Source: Ruficoccus amylovorans
GTDB lineage: Bacteria > Verrucomicrobiota > Verrucomicrobiia > Opitutales > Cerasicoccaceae
DNA length: 64,000 bases
Direction of reading: 5' to 3'
Assembly: GCF_014230085.1 (NCBI RefSeq)
Contig: NZ_JACHVB010000020.1
Coordinates: 62,001 to 126,000, forward strand
Shown here piece by piece: positions 1 to 8,962 of this stretch. The notes under the pieces are model-generated. The model saw only the letters and a list, made by a program, of their open reading frames with translations, was not told the origin of the DNA and did not search any database. The stretch's first letter is position 1. Each line of letters starts with the position of its first letter. The position numbers and the translations under genes were made by a program.

Positions 1-1
1 T

Positions 2-244
2 CAGCCCGTTGTTTTTCAACCGGGTCATGGTGGGAAGGTTCTCTTCCTCCCAGCCTTCAGGGAAGTGCATGGTCGGCCGTTGCTGGTCGCTGATGAAAAG
101 AACGATGTTAGGCTGGGAAGGGAGCGTCCCCAGGGTGGAGGCCGACTGCGTACCGGGAGTGGTCGAAGCCGGGGATTTATTTGAGCCCAGTAGCGTGGCA
201 CCGAAAGCGGTCGCGCTGGTTTGGATGAATGAACGGCGGTCCAT
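2..244 (-). CDS. Sulfatase, N-terminal part (gene runs off the left edge)
   Basis: Reading the minus strand from the ATG at 244 gives an open frame of 81 codons to the window edge. It begins MDRRSFIQTSATAFGATLLG, a twin-arginine-type signal (DRRSF followed by a hydrophobic stretch), so export by the Tat system is likely. After a Ser/Thr/Pro-rich linker comes PNIVLFISDQQRPTMH, which matches the first strand and metal-binding Asp region of type I sulfatases (usual form PNIxxIxxDDQ). The rest of the protein, including the Cys/Ser-x-Pro-x-Arg formylglycine site, lies outside the window, so activity cannot be judged. It would hydrolyse sulfate esters on an exported or surface polysaccharide, in keeping with the glycan-degrading genes nearby. 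The sulfatase call is firm; the substrate is unknown. Confidence 0.8.
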   Translation of the reverse strand, partial: MDRRSFIQTSATAFGATLLGSNKSPASTTPGTQSASTLGTLPSQPNIVLFISDQQRPTMHFPEGWEEENLPTMTRLKNNGL

Positions 245-482
245 GGTTGGGGACAATAGAATCTAATAGTGGTTATTCGTAAAACTATTTCAGTGTCCCT
301 ATACATTTTTTTTACTAAGCCCGGGCGCTTCCTTGTGATGCATTGGATTTTATCCGTGCCGCCCTTATCTAGTGGAGTGTCGAAGTCTATTTTCGCGCCA
401 GTCCCTTGGCTTTTTTCGATACAGGACGTTTTGCGCTCTTGCGTTCATCTCAAAAATTCCCTGAGCTTCCTTGCTCTATCCA
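245..482. other. Intergenic region, no gene seen
   Basis: This holds the upstream region of the leftward sulfatase gene and of the rightward tRNA gene. No convincing open frame on either strand. TTATTCGTAAAA at 273-284 matches the recurrent palindrome TTACWCGWGTAA at only 9 of 12 positions and lacks a TTGAC box at the right distance. Confidence 0.5.
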
Positions 483-568
<86 letters not shown>

Positions 569-683
569 TCGTTGTTTTGGTGTTAAAAGTATAGGAAAGG
601 TACTGTGATGGCAGGCTGGTTTGGGCTGAGCTAAGATTCGTTATTGGCAAGCACAGCTGATTTGTTGTAATCTATGGGCTTAT

Positions 684-2846
684 ATGGGGGTTCGCCAATG
701 GATCGGGCTATTATTGATTATCGGTTCCATTGGGACGGGGATGCCAGGGTTGGGGGCTCAGACGGATGGATCGTTATCGCCTGTGCCGATACGCGTTCAG
801 TTGAAGTGGCTTCATCAGTTCCAGTTCGCGGGCTACTACGCGGCGGTGGAAAAGGGATTTTATGCTCGGCGGGGGCTGGAAGTTGAACTCATCGAGGGGC
901 AGCCGGAACTGGACCCGGCCAAGCGTGTGCTGGGGGGTGGGGCTGAATATGGCGTAGGTACCCCCGAAATTTTATTGGATTATGCCAACGGTGAGCCGTT
1001 GGTCGCGCTCGGGGTGGTGTTTCAGCACTCGCCCTATGTCTTTCTGGCTACACTGGACTCGGGGATTTCGGATGTGAGCCAGTTGGCTGGGAAACGTATC
1101 ATGATGGAGCCCCAGGCGGCGGAGCTATATGCCTATCTGGCGCGTGAGCAGGTGCCGATGGAGAGCCTTGTTGTGCTGCCTCACTCATTCAGTGCACATG
1201 ACTTACTCGACGGCACTGTGGACGCGATGTCAGCCTATGCCACCGACGAGGAGTTTACCCTGACGCGTGAAAATGTCCCCTATTCGACCTTTTCACCGCG
1301 TTCAGGAGGAGTCGATTTTTACGGCGACCTGTTTTTTACCACTCAGTCCGAATTACGGCAGCATCCGGAACGGGTTCGGGCTTTTTACGAGGCGACGATT
1401 GAAGGCTGGCAATACGCGCTCGATCACCCGGAAGAGATGGTGGATCTCATCCTCGAAAAATACCAGAGCCGTAAAAGCCGGGAAGCGCTGCTGTTCGAGG
1501 CGGACAAGATGCGCCAGCTCATGCACCCGGAGATCATTCCGGTGGGTTACATGTACGCGGGGCGCTGGCAACATATTGCCGAGACCTATCAGGAATTGGG
1601 CATGCTGAAGGATCTCCCCAGGCTGGAACCGTTTCTCTATGACCCGAATCCGCCAACCGATTACACCTGGGCCTTGTGGACTTCCGGGGTCATGCTGGCG
1701 GTGGCCCTGATCGCCTTTGGGATTCTCCTGCCAGTGTGGCGGCTGAACGGACGACTCCGCCGCGAAGTCGAGATTCGACGACGGACCGAGGCGGAGTTGT
1801 ACGAGGCCAAGGTGGCGGCCGAACGCGCGAATCAGGTCAAGGCACAGTTTCTGGCCAGCGTGACGCACGACTTACGTACGCCTTTGAATGCGATTCTGGG
1901 CCTGTCTGAAGTCATGCTGGACAGTGAGAAGGACGAAGAAAAGCGCGAGCATCTGGAGCACATCAACAACGCCGGGGATTCGCTGCTGCTGCTCATTGAC
2001 GACCTGCTCGACCTCAACCGTATTGAGTCGGGTCGCATGGAGTTGCGAGATAATGTATTCGTGTTGGACGATGTTTTCGACCAGGTGGCCAACCTGCTGT
2101 TTATTCCTGCGCACCGTAAGGGGCTGGCCTTGACCGCCAGCCTGGAATCCTCGGATTGCGCTTCTTTGCGCGGGGACCCTGAGAGGCTGCGTCAGATTCT
2201 CTTCAACCTCGGTGGGAACGCCATTAAGTTCACCGATGAAGGGTTTGTGAATCTTCGAGCGGGCAAGGATGCCAAGGGCTGGCTTTGCCTGAGCGTGGAG
2301 GACAGCGGGCCGGGGATTTCGGAAGATATTCGGGAGCGTTTGTTCGAGCCGTTTGTGCGCTCGCCGCAGGCCAAGCTCAGAGAGGGCTCCGGACTCGGGT
2401 TGAGCATTGTTAAAAAAGTGACCGAGGCGATGGGGGGCTCTGTGGAGGTCGATACGGGCGCGTCAGGGAAGGGGACGTGCTTTCGCATCCATTTACCGAT
2501 CATCAATGATACGCCCTGTGGGGCCGCGCAAGCGTTGGGGGAGAGTCTGCGCGGACTACGTATCGGTGTCTCGCTGGAGGGCGGGCAACGGGAGGCGGCG
2601 GTCATACGCAATCTTCAAAGTCTCGGGGCTGAGGCCGGGGATGTGGGGCATCCTCCGCCCGAGGGTTGGGATCTGATGCTGCTCGATCCGAGCAGAGAGG
2701 CGTCAGTGGGGGCTACCGAAGGCCTCCTGGCGGCGACGCCGTGTCTGGTCCTGAAGCCCTCGCGCTCGCTGATAACCCGCCGAACGCTTGTCCGGCTGGT
2801 GCGGATACGGCTCTCGCTGGCATCGCCGGATGAAGCTGACCGATGA
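684..2846 (+). CDS. Hybrid sensor kinase: NMT1/THI5-like binding domain + histidine kinase + receiver-like tail
   Basis: 720 aa. Residues 1-25 look like a signal peptide. Residues about 38-260 form an NMT1/THI5-type periplasmic binding domain (signature QLKWLHQFQFAGYYAA, then EKGFYARRGLEVEL), the fold that binds pyrimidine precursors in thiamine uptake. A membrane helix lies near 331-352, then a short coiled coil and a HisKA dimerisation domain with phospho-acceptor His395 in VTHDLRTPLN. The ATPase domain has its N box near 503 (FNLGGNAIKF), DSGPGI near 539 and GSGLGLSIVKK near 570. The last 100 residues contain WDLMLLDPS and CLVLKP, which look like the Asp and Lys strands of a degenerate receiver. 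Role: perception of a periplasmic small molecule and phosphorelay. The ligand is unknown and no response regulator gene is nearby. Confidence 0.88.
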   Translation: MGVRQWIGLLLIIGSIGTGMPGLGAQTDGSLSPVPIRVQLKWLHQFQFAGYYAAVEKGFYARRGLEVELIEGQPELDPAKRVLGGGAEYGVGTPEILLDYANGEPLVALGVVFQHSPYVFLATLDSGISDVSQLAGKRIMMEPQAAELYAYLAREQVPMESLVVLPHSFSAHDLLDGTVDAMSAYATDEEFTLTRENVPYSTFSPRSGGVDFYGDLFFTTQSELRQHPERVRAFYEATIEGWQYALDHPEEMVDLILEKYQSRKSREALLFEADKMRQLMHPEIIPVGYMYAGRWQHIAETYQELGMLKDLPRLEPFLYDPNPPTDYTWALWTSGVMLAVALIAFGILLPVWRLNGRLRREVEIRRRTEAELYEAKVAAERANQVKAQFLASVTHDLRTPLNAILGLSEVMLDSEKDEEKREHLEHINNAGDSLLLLIDDLLDLNRIESGRMELRDNVFVLDDVFDQVANLLFIPAHRKGLALTASLESSDCASLRGDPERLRQILFNLGGNAIKFTDEGFVNLRAGKDAKGWLCLSVEDSGPGISEDIRERLFEPFVRSPQAKLREGSGLGLSIVKKVTEAMGGSVEVDTGASGKGTCFRIHLPIINDTPCGAAQALGESLRGLRIGVSLEGGQREAAVIRNLQSLGAEAGDVGHPPPEGWDLMLLDPSREASVGATEGLLAATPCLVLKPSRSLITRRTLVRLVRIRLSLASPDEADR

Positions 2847-2989
2847 GTGGCGGAATAGCCCGATCGCCTGCGTTGCGGGTGGGGGAAGACGAGGCCTCGG
2901 CGCTTCTTATACGCTGCTTTCGGCGTTTTTAGCGGGAAATCGTAGATGCGCATTGAAATTTTGCGGGGTTTCCTCCATGTGAAAGGGTT

Positions 2990-4762
2990 GTGAATCGGAT
3001 CGCACGCTACCGTCTGGTGTGGATTGTCTGCCTGATGCTCCTGGCCGGATTCCTCGCGAACAGCATCAGCAGCTTTTATGTGTCTCGCGCAAATGTCCGT
3101 GAGACGATTACCGAAAGTTCCCTGCCGCTGACTTCGGATAATATTTACTCCGTCATCCAGCGGGACCTGCTGCGCCCTATTTTCATTTCCTCGATGATGG
3201 CCAACGATGCCTTTTTGCGGGACTGGACGCTCGCGGGCGAGAACAACGTGGGCCAGATGCAGCGCTACCTGGAGGAAATCCGCCGCGAATACGGCACAGT
3301 CGCGAGTTTCTTTGTTTCCGAGAAAAGCCGTAATTACTACTATTGGGGAGGCGTCCTGAAGCAAGTGGCGGAGGACGAGCCGCGCGACGTGTGGTACTAT
3401 CGCGTGCGCGAGATGGAGCAGCCTTTCGAGATCAATGTGGACATCGACATGGCGAATCACGACGCGCTGACGGTCTTCGTGAACTACCGTGTGTACGATT
3501 ATGACAATAACTTCATCGGCTCGGCAGGCACGGGGCTCACTGTCAACCGAGTCAACGCCCTGATCAAAGATTACGAAGCCCGCTTTAACCGGGAGATCTT
3601 CTTTGTCAGCGGTGAGGGGGAAATCGTCCTGCGTCCGGCGGCGAGCGATCTCTCATCGTACGGCAATCTTTCTGAAATTCCGGGATTGAGCGGACGGGCG
3701 TCGGAGCTGTTGCAGACCCGTGAGGAAACCCGGATGAGCTACGAGCGCGACGGGAAAACCTTCTTTGTCAACAGCCGCTGGGTTCCCGAGCTCAATTGGT
3801 ACCTCATGGTTGAGCAATCAGAGGATGAGCTGCTTTCCCCGCTGCGCAAGAACCTGCTGCTGAACGTCCTGCTGGCAGTCGTCATTACGGCACTTGTTTC
3901 CTGGATGTGCCTGTCAGCTGTCAGTCTCCACCAGAAACGTCTCCGGGCGCGCAACGAAGAGCTTTCTACCAAGAACCGCGAAATCGAGCACCAGAAGCGC
4001 GAACTGCAACGAACCGCTAACGAGCTGGAAGAGGCGAACGTCGCACTCTCGGCCCTGAATCGGGAAAAGGACGAGTTTCTGGGGATTGTCGCGCACGATT
4101 TGCGCAGCCCGCTTGGCAGTATCCTCGGTCTCTGCGTGCTGCTGGAAGATGATCTGGCCAAGGCGCCTGGGCGTTCGCTGGAGTTTTTGAAGGACATCGA
4201 AAAATGCAGCCTGCATATGCAGGAACTCATCGGTGATATTCTCGACATCAGCTCGATTGAGAGTTTTCACGGCCCGGTCGAACTGGAACCCTGCGTCTGG
4301 AATCGATTGGCTGAAGAGGTCCGGGATCGTTTCCGGGTCCAGGCCGCCGCCAAGGACATCGACCTGGTTACCCGGCTGGACCCGGCGGCGGAGCAAGAAG
4401 TACTCACCCGCGGCAAGTGGTTGGCCATCTGTCTGAATAACCTGGTCAGCAACGCGATCAAATACTCCCCGCGCGGCTCTCAAGTGCGCATCGAAACCGC
4501 CGTGCTGCCTGACGGTGCCTGCGAACTGCGGGTGCGAGACGAGGGGATGGGCATCGCCGAGGAAGAGCGCGAGCAGCTTTTCCAGAAGTTCAGTCCGCTT
4601 TCCTCGCGCCCCACGGGCGGTGAACAGTCAAGCGGGCTGGGACTGTACATCGTCCGTAAAATGTGCCAGCGCCTCGGTGCGACGGTCGAACTGCTGCCCG
4701 ATACGACTCAGGGCTGCTGCTTCGTTATCCGGCACCCGCGGTACAGCACCAGACGCGTTTAG
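2990..4762 (+). CDS. Membrane sensor histidine kinase with dCache-like sensor domain
   Basis: 590 aa from a GTG start; no better in-frame start exists upstream and the ribosome site (AAAGGG) is close to the GTG, so the start is uncertain. Membrane helices lie near 8-28 and 290-312. The roughly 260 residues between them resemble a dCache/PAS-like extracytoplasmic sensor (pattern VNYRVYDYDNNFIGSAGTGL). A coiled coil (about 318-358, rich in Lys/Glu) links to a HisKA domain with His369 in VAHDLRSPLGS. The ATPase domain shows NNLVSNAIKYSP near 482, DEGMGIAEEE near 518 and SGLGLYIVRK near 547. It follows the other kinase by 143 bp on the same strand, so the two may be co-transcribed. It lacks a receiver domain. 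Ligand and partner are unknown. Confidence 0.88.
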   Translation: MNRIARYRLVWIVCLMLLAGFLANSISSFYVSRANVRETITESSLPLTSDNIYSVIQRDLLRPIFISSMMANDAFLRDWTLAGENNVGQMQRYLEEIRREYGTVASFFVSEKSRNYYYWGGVLKQVAEDEPRDVWYYRVREMEQPFEINVDIDMANHDALTVFVNYRVYDYDNNFIGSAGTGLTVNRVNALIKDYEARFNREIFFVSGEGEIVLRPAASDLSSYGNLSEIPGLSGRASELLQTREETRMSYERDGKTFFVNSRWVPELNWYLMVEQSEDELLSPLRKNLLLNVLLAVVITALVSWMCLSAVSLHQKRLRARNEELSTKNREIEHQKRELQRTANELEEANVALSALNREKDEFLGIVAHDLRSPLGSILGLCVLLEDDLAKAPGRSLEFLKDIEKCSLHMQELIGDILDISSIESFHGPVELEPCVWNRLAEEVRDRFRVQAAAKDIDLVTRLDPAAEQEVLTRGKWLAICLNNLVSNAIKYSPRGSQVRIETAVLPDGACELRVRDEGMGIAEEEREQLFQKFSPLSSRPTGGEQSSGLGLYIVRKMCQRLGATVELLPDTTQGCCFVIRHPRYSTRRV

Positions 4763-4794
4763 TGTCCCGTTAGCTTAGTTCATGCTGATAGGTG

Positions 4795-4814
4795 AGGCTC
4801 ACACAGAAGAGCCT
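4795..4814. terminator. Weak hairpin after the kinase pair
   Basis: AGGCTC (4795-4800) and GAGCCT (4809-4814) can pair around an 8-nt loop just after the second kinase. No run of T follows, so termination here is only possible. Confidence 0.3.
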
Positions 4815-4825
4815 TGTAATAAACG

Positions 4826-4861
4826 TTGACAAGCCGGGAAAATGGCTTACTCGTGTAAATT
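4826..4861 (+). promoter_or_regulatory. Promoter-operator module: TTGACA, 15 nt, TTACTCGTGTAA
   Basis: TTGACA (4826-4831) is followed after 15 nt by the palindrome TTACTCGTGTAA (4847-4858) and ATTA. The centre is CG, as in most LacI-family operators. The same layout occurs at 11611, 12913, 59584 and 63925. The palindrome covers the place where a -10 box should be, which suits repression by steric block. It stands about 70 bp before the PEP-CTERM gene. Confidence 0.75.
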
Positions 4862-4930
4862 AACAATCGCAGGCCTCTTAATGCTGGGCTTGCGCTTTGA
4901 TTGCTTCATTCAACCTCAATCCTTATGCTC

Positions 4931-5752
4931 ATGAATACCCATATCTTGATTCGCCGGGCCTTCCAAGTGGCTGCATGTCTGTTGCTTGGTGGTTCGCTTT
5001 CTGCTCAGACGATCCTGTGGAACGAAGATTTCAGCGGTTCGACGCTGAACCCCAACCTGACCGGAATGAAAAGCGGCGACGGTGTTGTGCCCAGCCTGTC
5101 GGACGGAAAGATCACGTTCAATTCCGGCAGTATCGGTTTTGCCCAGTCAAAGATTTATACGGCCAAGACGCAGACCGGTGCTGTCAGCCTCAACGGACAT
5201 GATGTCTATAACTTCTTCGATGAAGGCTTTACGGTGAGCGTCTCGGACATCTCCTTCACCGGTACGGGCGGGGATTTGTTCATCATGATCGGTGCGGGCA
5301 TTGATGCGTTCCCGCGCGGCGCAATCCCGGGTGTTTTTCTGCGCCTGGAGCGGACCAGTTCCGGCAGTTACACGCTGAGTCTTAATGACAAGGGCGCGGG
5401 CGGGCTGGTCAAGGGCTACACCTATTCCCTGAGCTCGCTGCCTACGAGCCTCTCGCTGAGCTTGAACGCTGACGGCTGGGAGATGACGGTCGGCGGGACG
5501 ACCTTCTCCGCCGGTGGCACCAGCCGCTCCGGGGACGTGTGGACCTATATCAACTCGACGGACTTTGATACCGCGATCCCGTATCTGTCCATTGGCACGG
5601 TCAATTACCTCGCCACCGGGAGCAATGACTTTACGGCCTCGATCAGCGGCTTTGAAGTCGTGACCGCTGTTCCCGAGCCGTCGGAATCCGCATTTCTGTT
5701 CGGTCTTTCAACGCTGATCGGGCTCTGGCTGCTGCGTCGCCGTTCCCGATAG
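4931..5752 (+). CDS. PEP-CTERM sorting domain protein
   Basis: 273 aa from the ATG at 4931; an ATG at 4925 and a TTG at 4901 are also in frame, and none has a clear ribosome site. Residues 1-26 form a signal peptide ending SLSAQ. The body is a Ser/Thr/Gly-rich beta-type domain that resembles lectin/LamG-like folds, though I cannot name it. The C-terminus is a textbook PEP-CTERM signal: VPEPS, a hydrophobic helix, then RRRSR. Such proteins are cut and sorted to the surface or into exopolysaccharide by an exosortase, and one is encoded at 43005-44585. The operator module in front suggests production only when a particular sugar polymer is present. Function of the body unknown. Confidence 0.85.
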   Translation: MNTHILIRRAFQVAACLLLGGSLSAQTILWNEDFSGSTLNPNLTGMKSGDGVVPSLSDGKITFNSGSIGFAQSKIYTAKTQTGAVSLNGHDVYNFFDEGFTVSVSDISFTGTGGDLFIMIGAGIDAFPRGAIPGVFLRLERTSSGSYTLSLNDKGAGGLVKGYTYSLSSLPTSLSLSLNADGWEMTVGGTTFSAGGTSRSGDVWTYINSTDFDTAIPYLSIGTVNYLATGSNDFTASISGFEVVTAVPEPSESAFLFGLSTLIGLWLLRRRSR

Positions 5753-5814
5753 CTTGCGGGCGATGGGGGCTTGCCCAATCCGGCAGGCTCCCTCCGCTCT
5801 GCCTTTCATTCATC

Positions 5815-5869
5815 CCCGCCGGAAATGCGTCAGGCTGCGCGGCAGCAGGCAGGTCCTGCGGGATTTTTT
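5815..5869 (+). terminator. Possible terminator after the PEP-CTERM gene
   Basis: GCTGC-GCG-GCAGC (5834-5846) and GCAGG-N5-CCTGC (5845-5859) are alternative hairpins, with an outer CCCGC/GCGGG pairing, followed by six T at 5864-5869. This would end the PEP-CTERM transcript, but the main stem is short. Confidence 0.45.
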
Positions 5870-5877
5870 ATGCGAAA

Positions 5878-5904
5878 ATAAATGCGGCGAGACGCCGCAT
5901 TTAT
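5878..5904. repeat. Perfect 12-bp hairpin upstream of the rhamnosidase gene
   Basis: ATAAATGCGGCG (5878-5889), a 3-nt loop AGA, then CGCCGCATTTAT (5893-5904) pair perfectly. No T run follows. It lies 88 bp before the rhamnosidase start, in the probable untranslated leader or the PEP-CTERM 3' end, so it may be a terminator, an RNA-stability element or a binding site. Confidence 0.6.
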
Positions 5905-5992
5905 CCACACGCTCGTTTCGTGGTGTCCGCTGTTACCGCTTTTCCGGGGCGAGCGAGAGACCCACAATCAGCCACCCCGCAGAAGTGTTTTC

Positions 5993-8854
5993 ATGAAAAA
6001 GAGTTTTCTTACCCTTTCGTTCGTTACCCTTTCGTTCGTTACCCTTACGTTTTTTTACCTGGCGGCAGAAAGCGTTGCCGCGCTGGAGGTCGGTGAGCTG
6101 CGTTGTAGCGGCTTGCCGCATGCGTTGATCGACACGCCTGCGCCTTCGCTGTCGTGGGAGCTGAAGTCCGACCGGCGCGGGGTGACGCAGGAGGCGTACC
6201 GCGTGGTGGTGGCGAGTTCGCCGGAGCGGTTGGCAAAGGGCGAGGGCGACCTATGGGACTCCGGTTGGGTTTCATCCGACCAGAGCCTTTACGTGCGCTA
6301 TGAGGGGGCGCCTCTTGCGCCGATGCAGCGCGGGCACTGGAAGGTGCGGGTGAAGGATAACTTTGGTGAGGAAAGCGATTGGTCCGCGCCGGAAAGCTTT
6401 GAGCGGGGCCTGCCAGGCGAGGCGGACTGGCAGCGGGCGGCCTGGATCACCTGGGATGAGACGGCACCGGGGGTGGACCGCTCGGCCTATGCCCGCAGCT
6501 ATCATCCCGAGTCGCAGATCGTTGAGAAAATCGCAAAGGACGGCGGTAATGCCGGTCCTCACCTCAGCTATGTGTCCCCGCTCATGAGGCGCGAGTTTTC
6601 CGTGCCGGAGAAAAAGGTTTCCCGGGCGACAGCCTATGTGGCCGGGCTCGGTTACCACGAGTTTTACCTCAACGGGGAACGGCTCGGCGATAACGTCCTG
6701 AGTCCGACCGCGACGACTTATGACCGCGAGGCGCACTACGTCGCCTACGACCTCACGGAGCGGCTACGGACCGGGGATAACGTGATAGGCCTCTGGCTGG
6801 GCAGCGGCTTCTGGGGACAGAGTCTGGTCTGGTCACGGGGCAAGGGCCTGGCCTACGGGCCGCCGATGGCGCGAGTACTGCTGCGGGTGGAATATACGGA
6901 CGGCACGAGCGAATCGGTGAGGAGCGACCGGCATTGGCTGGCCGCGCAGAGCCCGGTCGTTTTTGATAACGTGTATTGGGGAGAGACCTACGACGCCCGG
7001 TTGGAAAAGCCGGGCTGGAGTCAACCCGGCTACGATGCCGCCGACTGGTCGCCGATTGTATTCCGTAGCGAACAGCTGCCGGAGCGGCTGATTGCCGATG
7101 ACGTCCCTCCGATCCGCCGTCTGGCGACACTGGAGCCTGTCTCGATCCAGCCGGGTCGGGACGGCACCTGGATTCTGGATTTCGGGAAAAATATCGCCGG
7201 TTGGGTGCGCGTGCGCATGCAGGGCGAGGAGGGCCAACGGGTGTCCATCCGGGTGGGGGAAATGCTGATGAAGGAGGGCGACGACATCGACCCCGGCTCG
7301 ACAGGATTTCATCCGCTGGGCTTTGCGCAGGAGTGCGTATATATTTCCAACGGACAGGAGGAGGTGTGGGAGCCGCGCTTCATGTACCACGGTTTCCGCT
7401 ACGCCGTGGTGGATGGGTTAAAGGGAAAGCCGGAGCCGGGCATGTTCGAGGCCGTGCAGGTGGCCACGGCGGCCGAACCGGCGGGCACCTTCACCAGCTC
7501 CGACGAACTGCTGAACCGGATATACGCCACCTCCGTGCTGACGATTCAGAACAGCCTGCACGGGCTGATCGAGGACTGCCCGACTCGTGAGAAATGTGTC
7601 TGGCTGGGTGATGTGCACGCGCTCGGTGAGGCTGCGTTGTACTCGCTGCGGATGGACGAGCTTTTTCGTAAATTCAACCGCGATGTCGTGAGCAACCTCG
7701 GGCGCGGCGTACGCACCTATCACGGCACGTCAGCCAGCCCCGGCATCCCGACCAATGTCGCCACGGGCAAGCGCTATATCAGCCAGGCGCGGCCCGACTG
7801 GGGAGCCGCGGTCGTGCTGGTCCCGTGGTACCAGTACCTCTATCGGGGAGACATCAGCCTGGCCGAGCGCCACTACCCGGAGATGAAGCGCTGGGTCGAA
7901 TATGTGGAGGGGCTGAAGCAGGACGGCTTTGTCACGGATGGCTTCGGCGACTGGTGCCCGCCCGGCTCTGCCCGCAACTACGATACGCCGGTGGAGTTTA
8001 CCTCCAGCGCCTATCACTTTTATACGGCAGAGATCATGGCGTGGCTGGCCGAGGAACTGAACTATGGCGAGGATGCGGCTGACTTCGCCCGCCTGGCCGA
8101 GACGATGAAAACGGCCCTGATCGACGAGTACTGGCAAAAGGACACCGGCGGCTACGCCACGCAGACGGCCAACGCGCTTGCGTTGCGCATGGGGCTGTAT
8201 CCGCAGGGCGGTCGTGAGGCGTGCGCCGCCGCGCTCGCCCGCGAAGTCAACCGGAAGGGCTACTACTATGCCGGGATTCTGGGGGCGCGCTCACTCTTCA
8301 CGGAGCTGTCCCGGGGAGAAAGTGATGACCTGGCGGTGAAACTGCTACGTCAGACGACCTATCCCAGCTACGGTTATATGCTCGAAAACGGATCGACGAC
8401 CTGGCCGGAATCCCTGTCCCGGGATCGCCGCAAACCGGGGCAACGGCTGGCGGGCGGTTCCCAGAACCATCCCATGCAGGCCGGGTTTGTCGCATGGTTT
8501 TACGAGGCGGCGGGCGGCCTTCAGCCCTTGCCTGACGAGCCGGGGTTTCGCAGCTTTATCCTGAAACCCTATGGCTACGGCTCGCTGGAGTGGGTGCGGG
8601 TGACGCACCACAGCCCTTACGGAGAGATTCTCAGCTCGTGGCGGGTCGAGGATGATGTTTTCGACTGGGATGTTGAAGTGCCCGCAAATACGAGCGCGTT
8701 CCTTTACGTGCCCTCAGCAGGGTCGGATTCAGTGCGCGAGAGCGGTCACGCTCCTGAGGCGGATGGCGGAGTCCAATGGCTCAGGCGCGAAGGCGACCGC
8801 GACGTTTTCCGTGTCGGCTCGGGGCGTTACCATTTCACGGCGACTTTGAAGTGA
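5993..8854 (+). CDS. Alpha-L-rhamnosidase, GH78 family, exported
   Basis: 953 aa from ATG 5993, chosen because it begins a signal peptide (MKKSFLTL..., ending near AAESVAA); a longer frame upstream would run through the hairpin. The layout is that of GH78: N-terminal beta domains (LRCSGLPHALIDTPAPSLSWEL, and YVAGLGYHEFYLNGERLG of the rhamnosidase N domain), a concanavalin-like domain, then an (alpha/alpha)6 barrel. Around residue 525 is IEDCPTREKCVWLGD, the conserved acidic motif with the general-acid Glu/Asp. The C-terminus is a beta-sandwich. It should release terminal alpha-L-rhamnose from a polysaccharide outside the cytoplasm. It probably shares the promoter-operator module at 4826 or has an unseen promoter of its own. 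The signal peptide contains a 15-bp tandem repeat. Confidence 0.92.
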   Translation: MKKSFLTLSFVTLSFVTLTFFYLAAESVAALEVGELRCSGLPHALIDTPAPSLSWELKSDRRGVTQEAYRVVVASSPERLAKGEGDLWDSGWVSSDQSLYVRYEGAPLAPMQRGHWKVRVKDNFGEESDWSAPESFERGLPGEADWQRAAWITWDETAPGVDRSAYARSYHPESQIVEKIAKDGGNAGPHLSYVSPLMRREFSVPEKKVSRATAYVAGLGYHEFYLNGERLGDNVLSPTATTYDREAHYVAYDLTERLRTGDNVIGLWLGSGFWGQSLVWSRGKGLAYGPPMARVLLRVEYTDGTSESVRSDRHWLAAQSPVVFDNVYWGETYDARLEKPGWSQPGYDAADWSPIVFRSEQLPERLIADDVPPIRRLATLEPVSIQPGRDGTWILDFGKNIAGWVRVRMQGEEGQRVSIRVGEMLMKEGDDIDPGSTGFHPLGFAQECVYISNGQEEVWEPRFMYHGFRYAVVDGLKGKPEPGMFEAVQVATAAEPAGTFTSSDELLNRIYATSVLTIQNSLHGLIEDCPTREKCVWLGDVHALGEAALYSLRMDELFRKFNRDVVSNLGRGVRTYHGTSASPGIPTNVATGKRYISQARPDWGAAVVLVPWYQYLYRGDISLAERHYPEMKRWVEYVEGLKQDGFVTDGFGDWCPPGSARNYDTPVEFTSSAYHFYTAEIMAWLAEELNYGEDAADFARLAETMKTALIDEYWQKDTGGYATQTANALALRMGLYPQGGREACAAALAREVNRKGYYYAGILGARSLFTELSRGESDDLAVKLLRQTTYPSYGYMLENGSTTWPESLSRDRRKPGQRLAGGSQNHPMQAGFVAWFYEAAGGLQPLPDEPGFRSFILKPYGYGSLEWVRVTHHSPYGEILSSWRVEDDVFDWDVEVPANTSAFLYVPSAGSDSVRESGHAPEADGGVQWLRREGDRDVFRVGSGRYHFTATLK
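6009..6046 (+). repeat. 15-bp tandem repeat inside the signal peptide
   Basis: The unit TTACCCTTTCGTTCG occurs at 6009-6023 and 6024-6038, with a partial third copy to 6046. It encodes repeats of Leu-Ser-Phe-Val-Thr. A unit of 15 bp keeps the frame, so copy-number change by slippage would only change signal-peptide length. Confidence 0.8.
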
Positions 8855-8962
8855 GTCTTTCCCCGGCCACCGGCGGGTGGCTTGAACAAGACTTCAGCAC
8901 AGCTCAAGGGGAACTCCCTGGCACCTCAATACAGGCTACGATTTTACTTGAACGGCTGTAAA

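Noticed and set aside
273-284. TTATTCGTAAAA before the sulfatase gene as another operator
   Set aside because: Only 9 of 12 positions match, the palindrome is broken and no TTGAC box lies at 15-16 nt.
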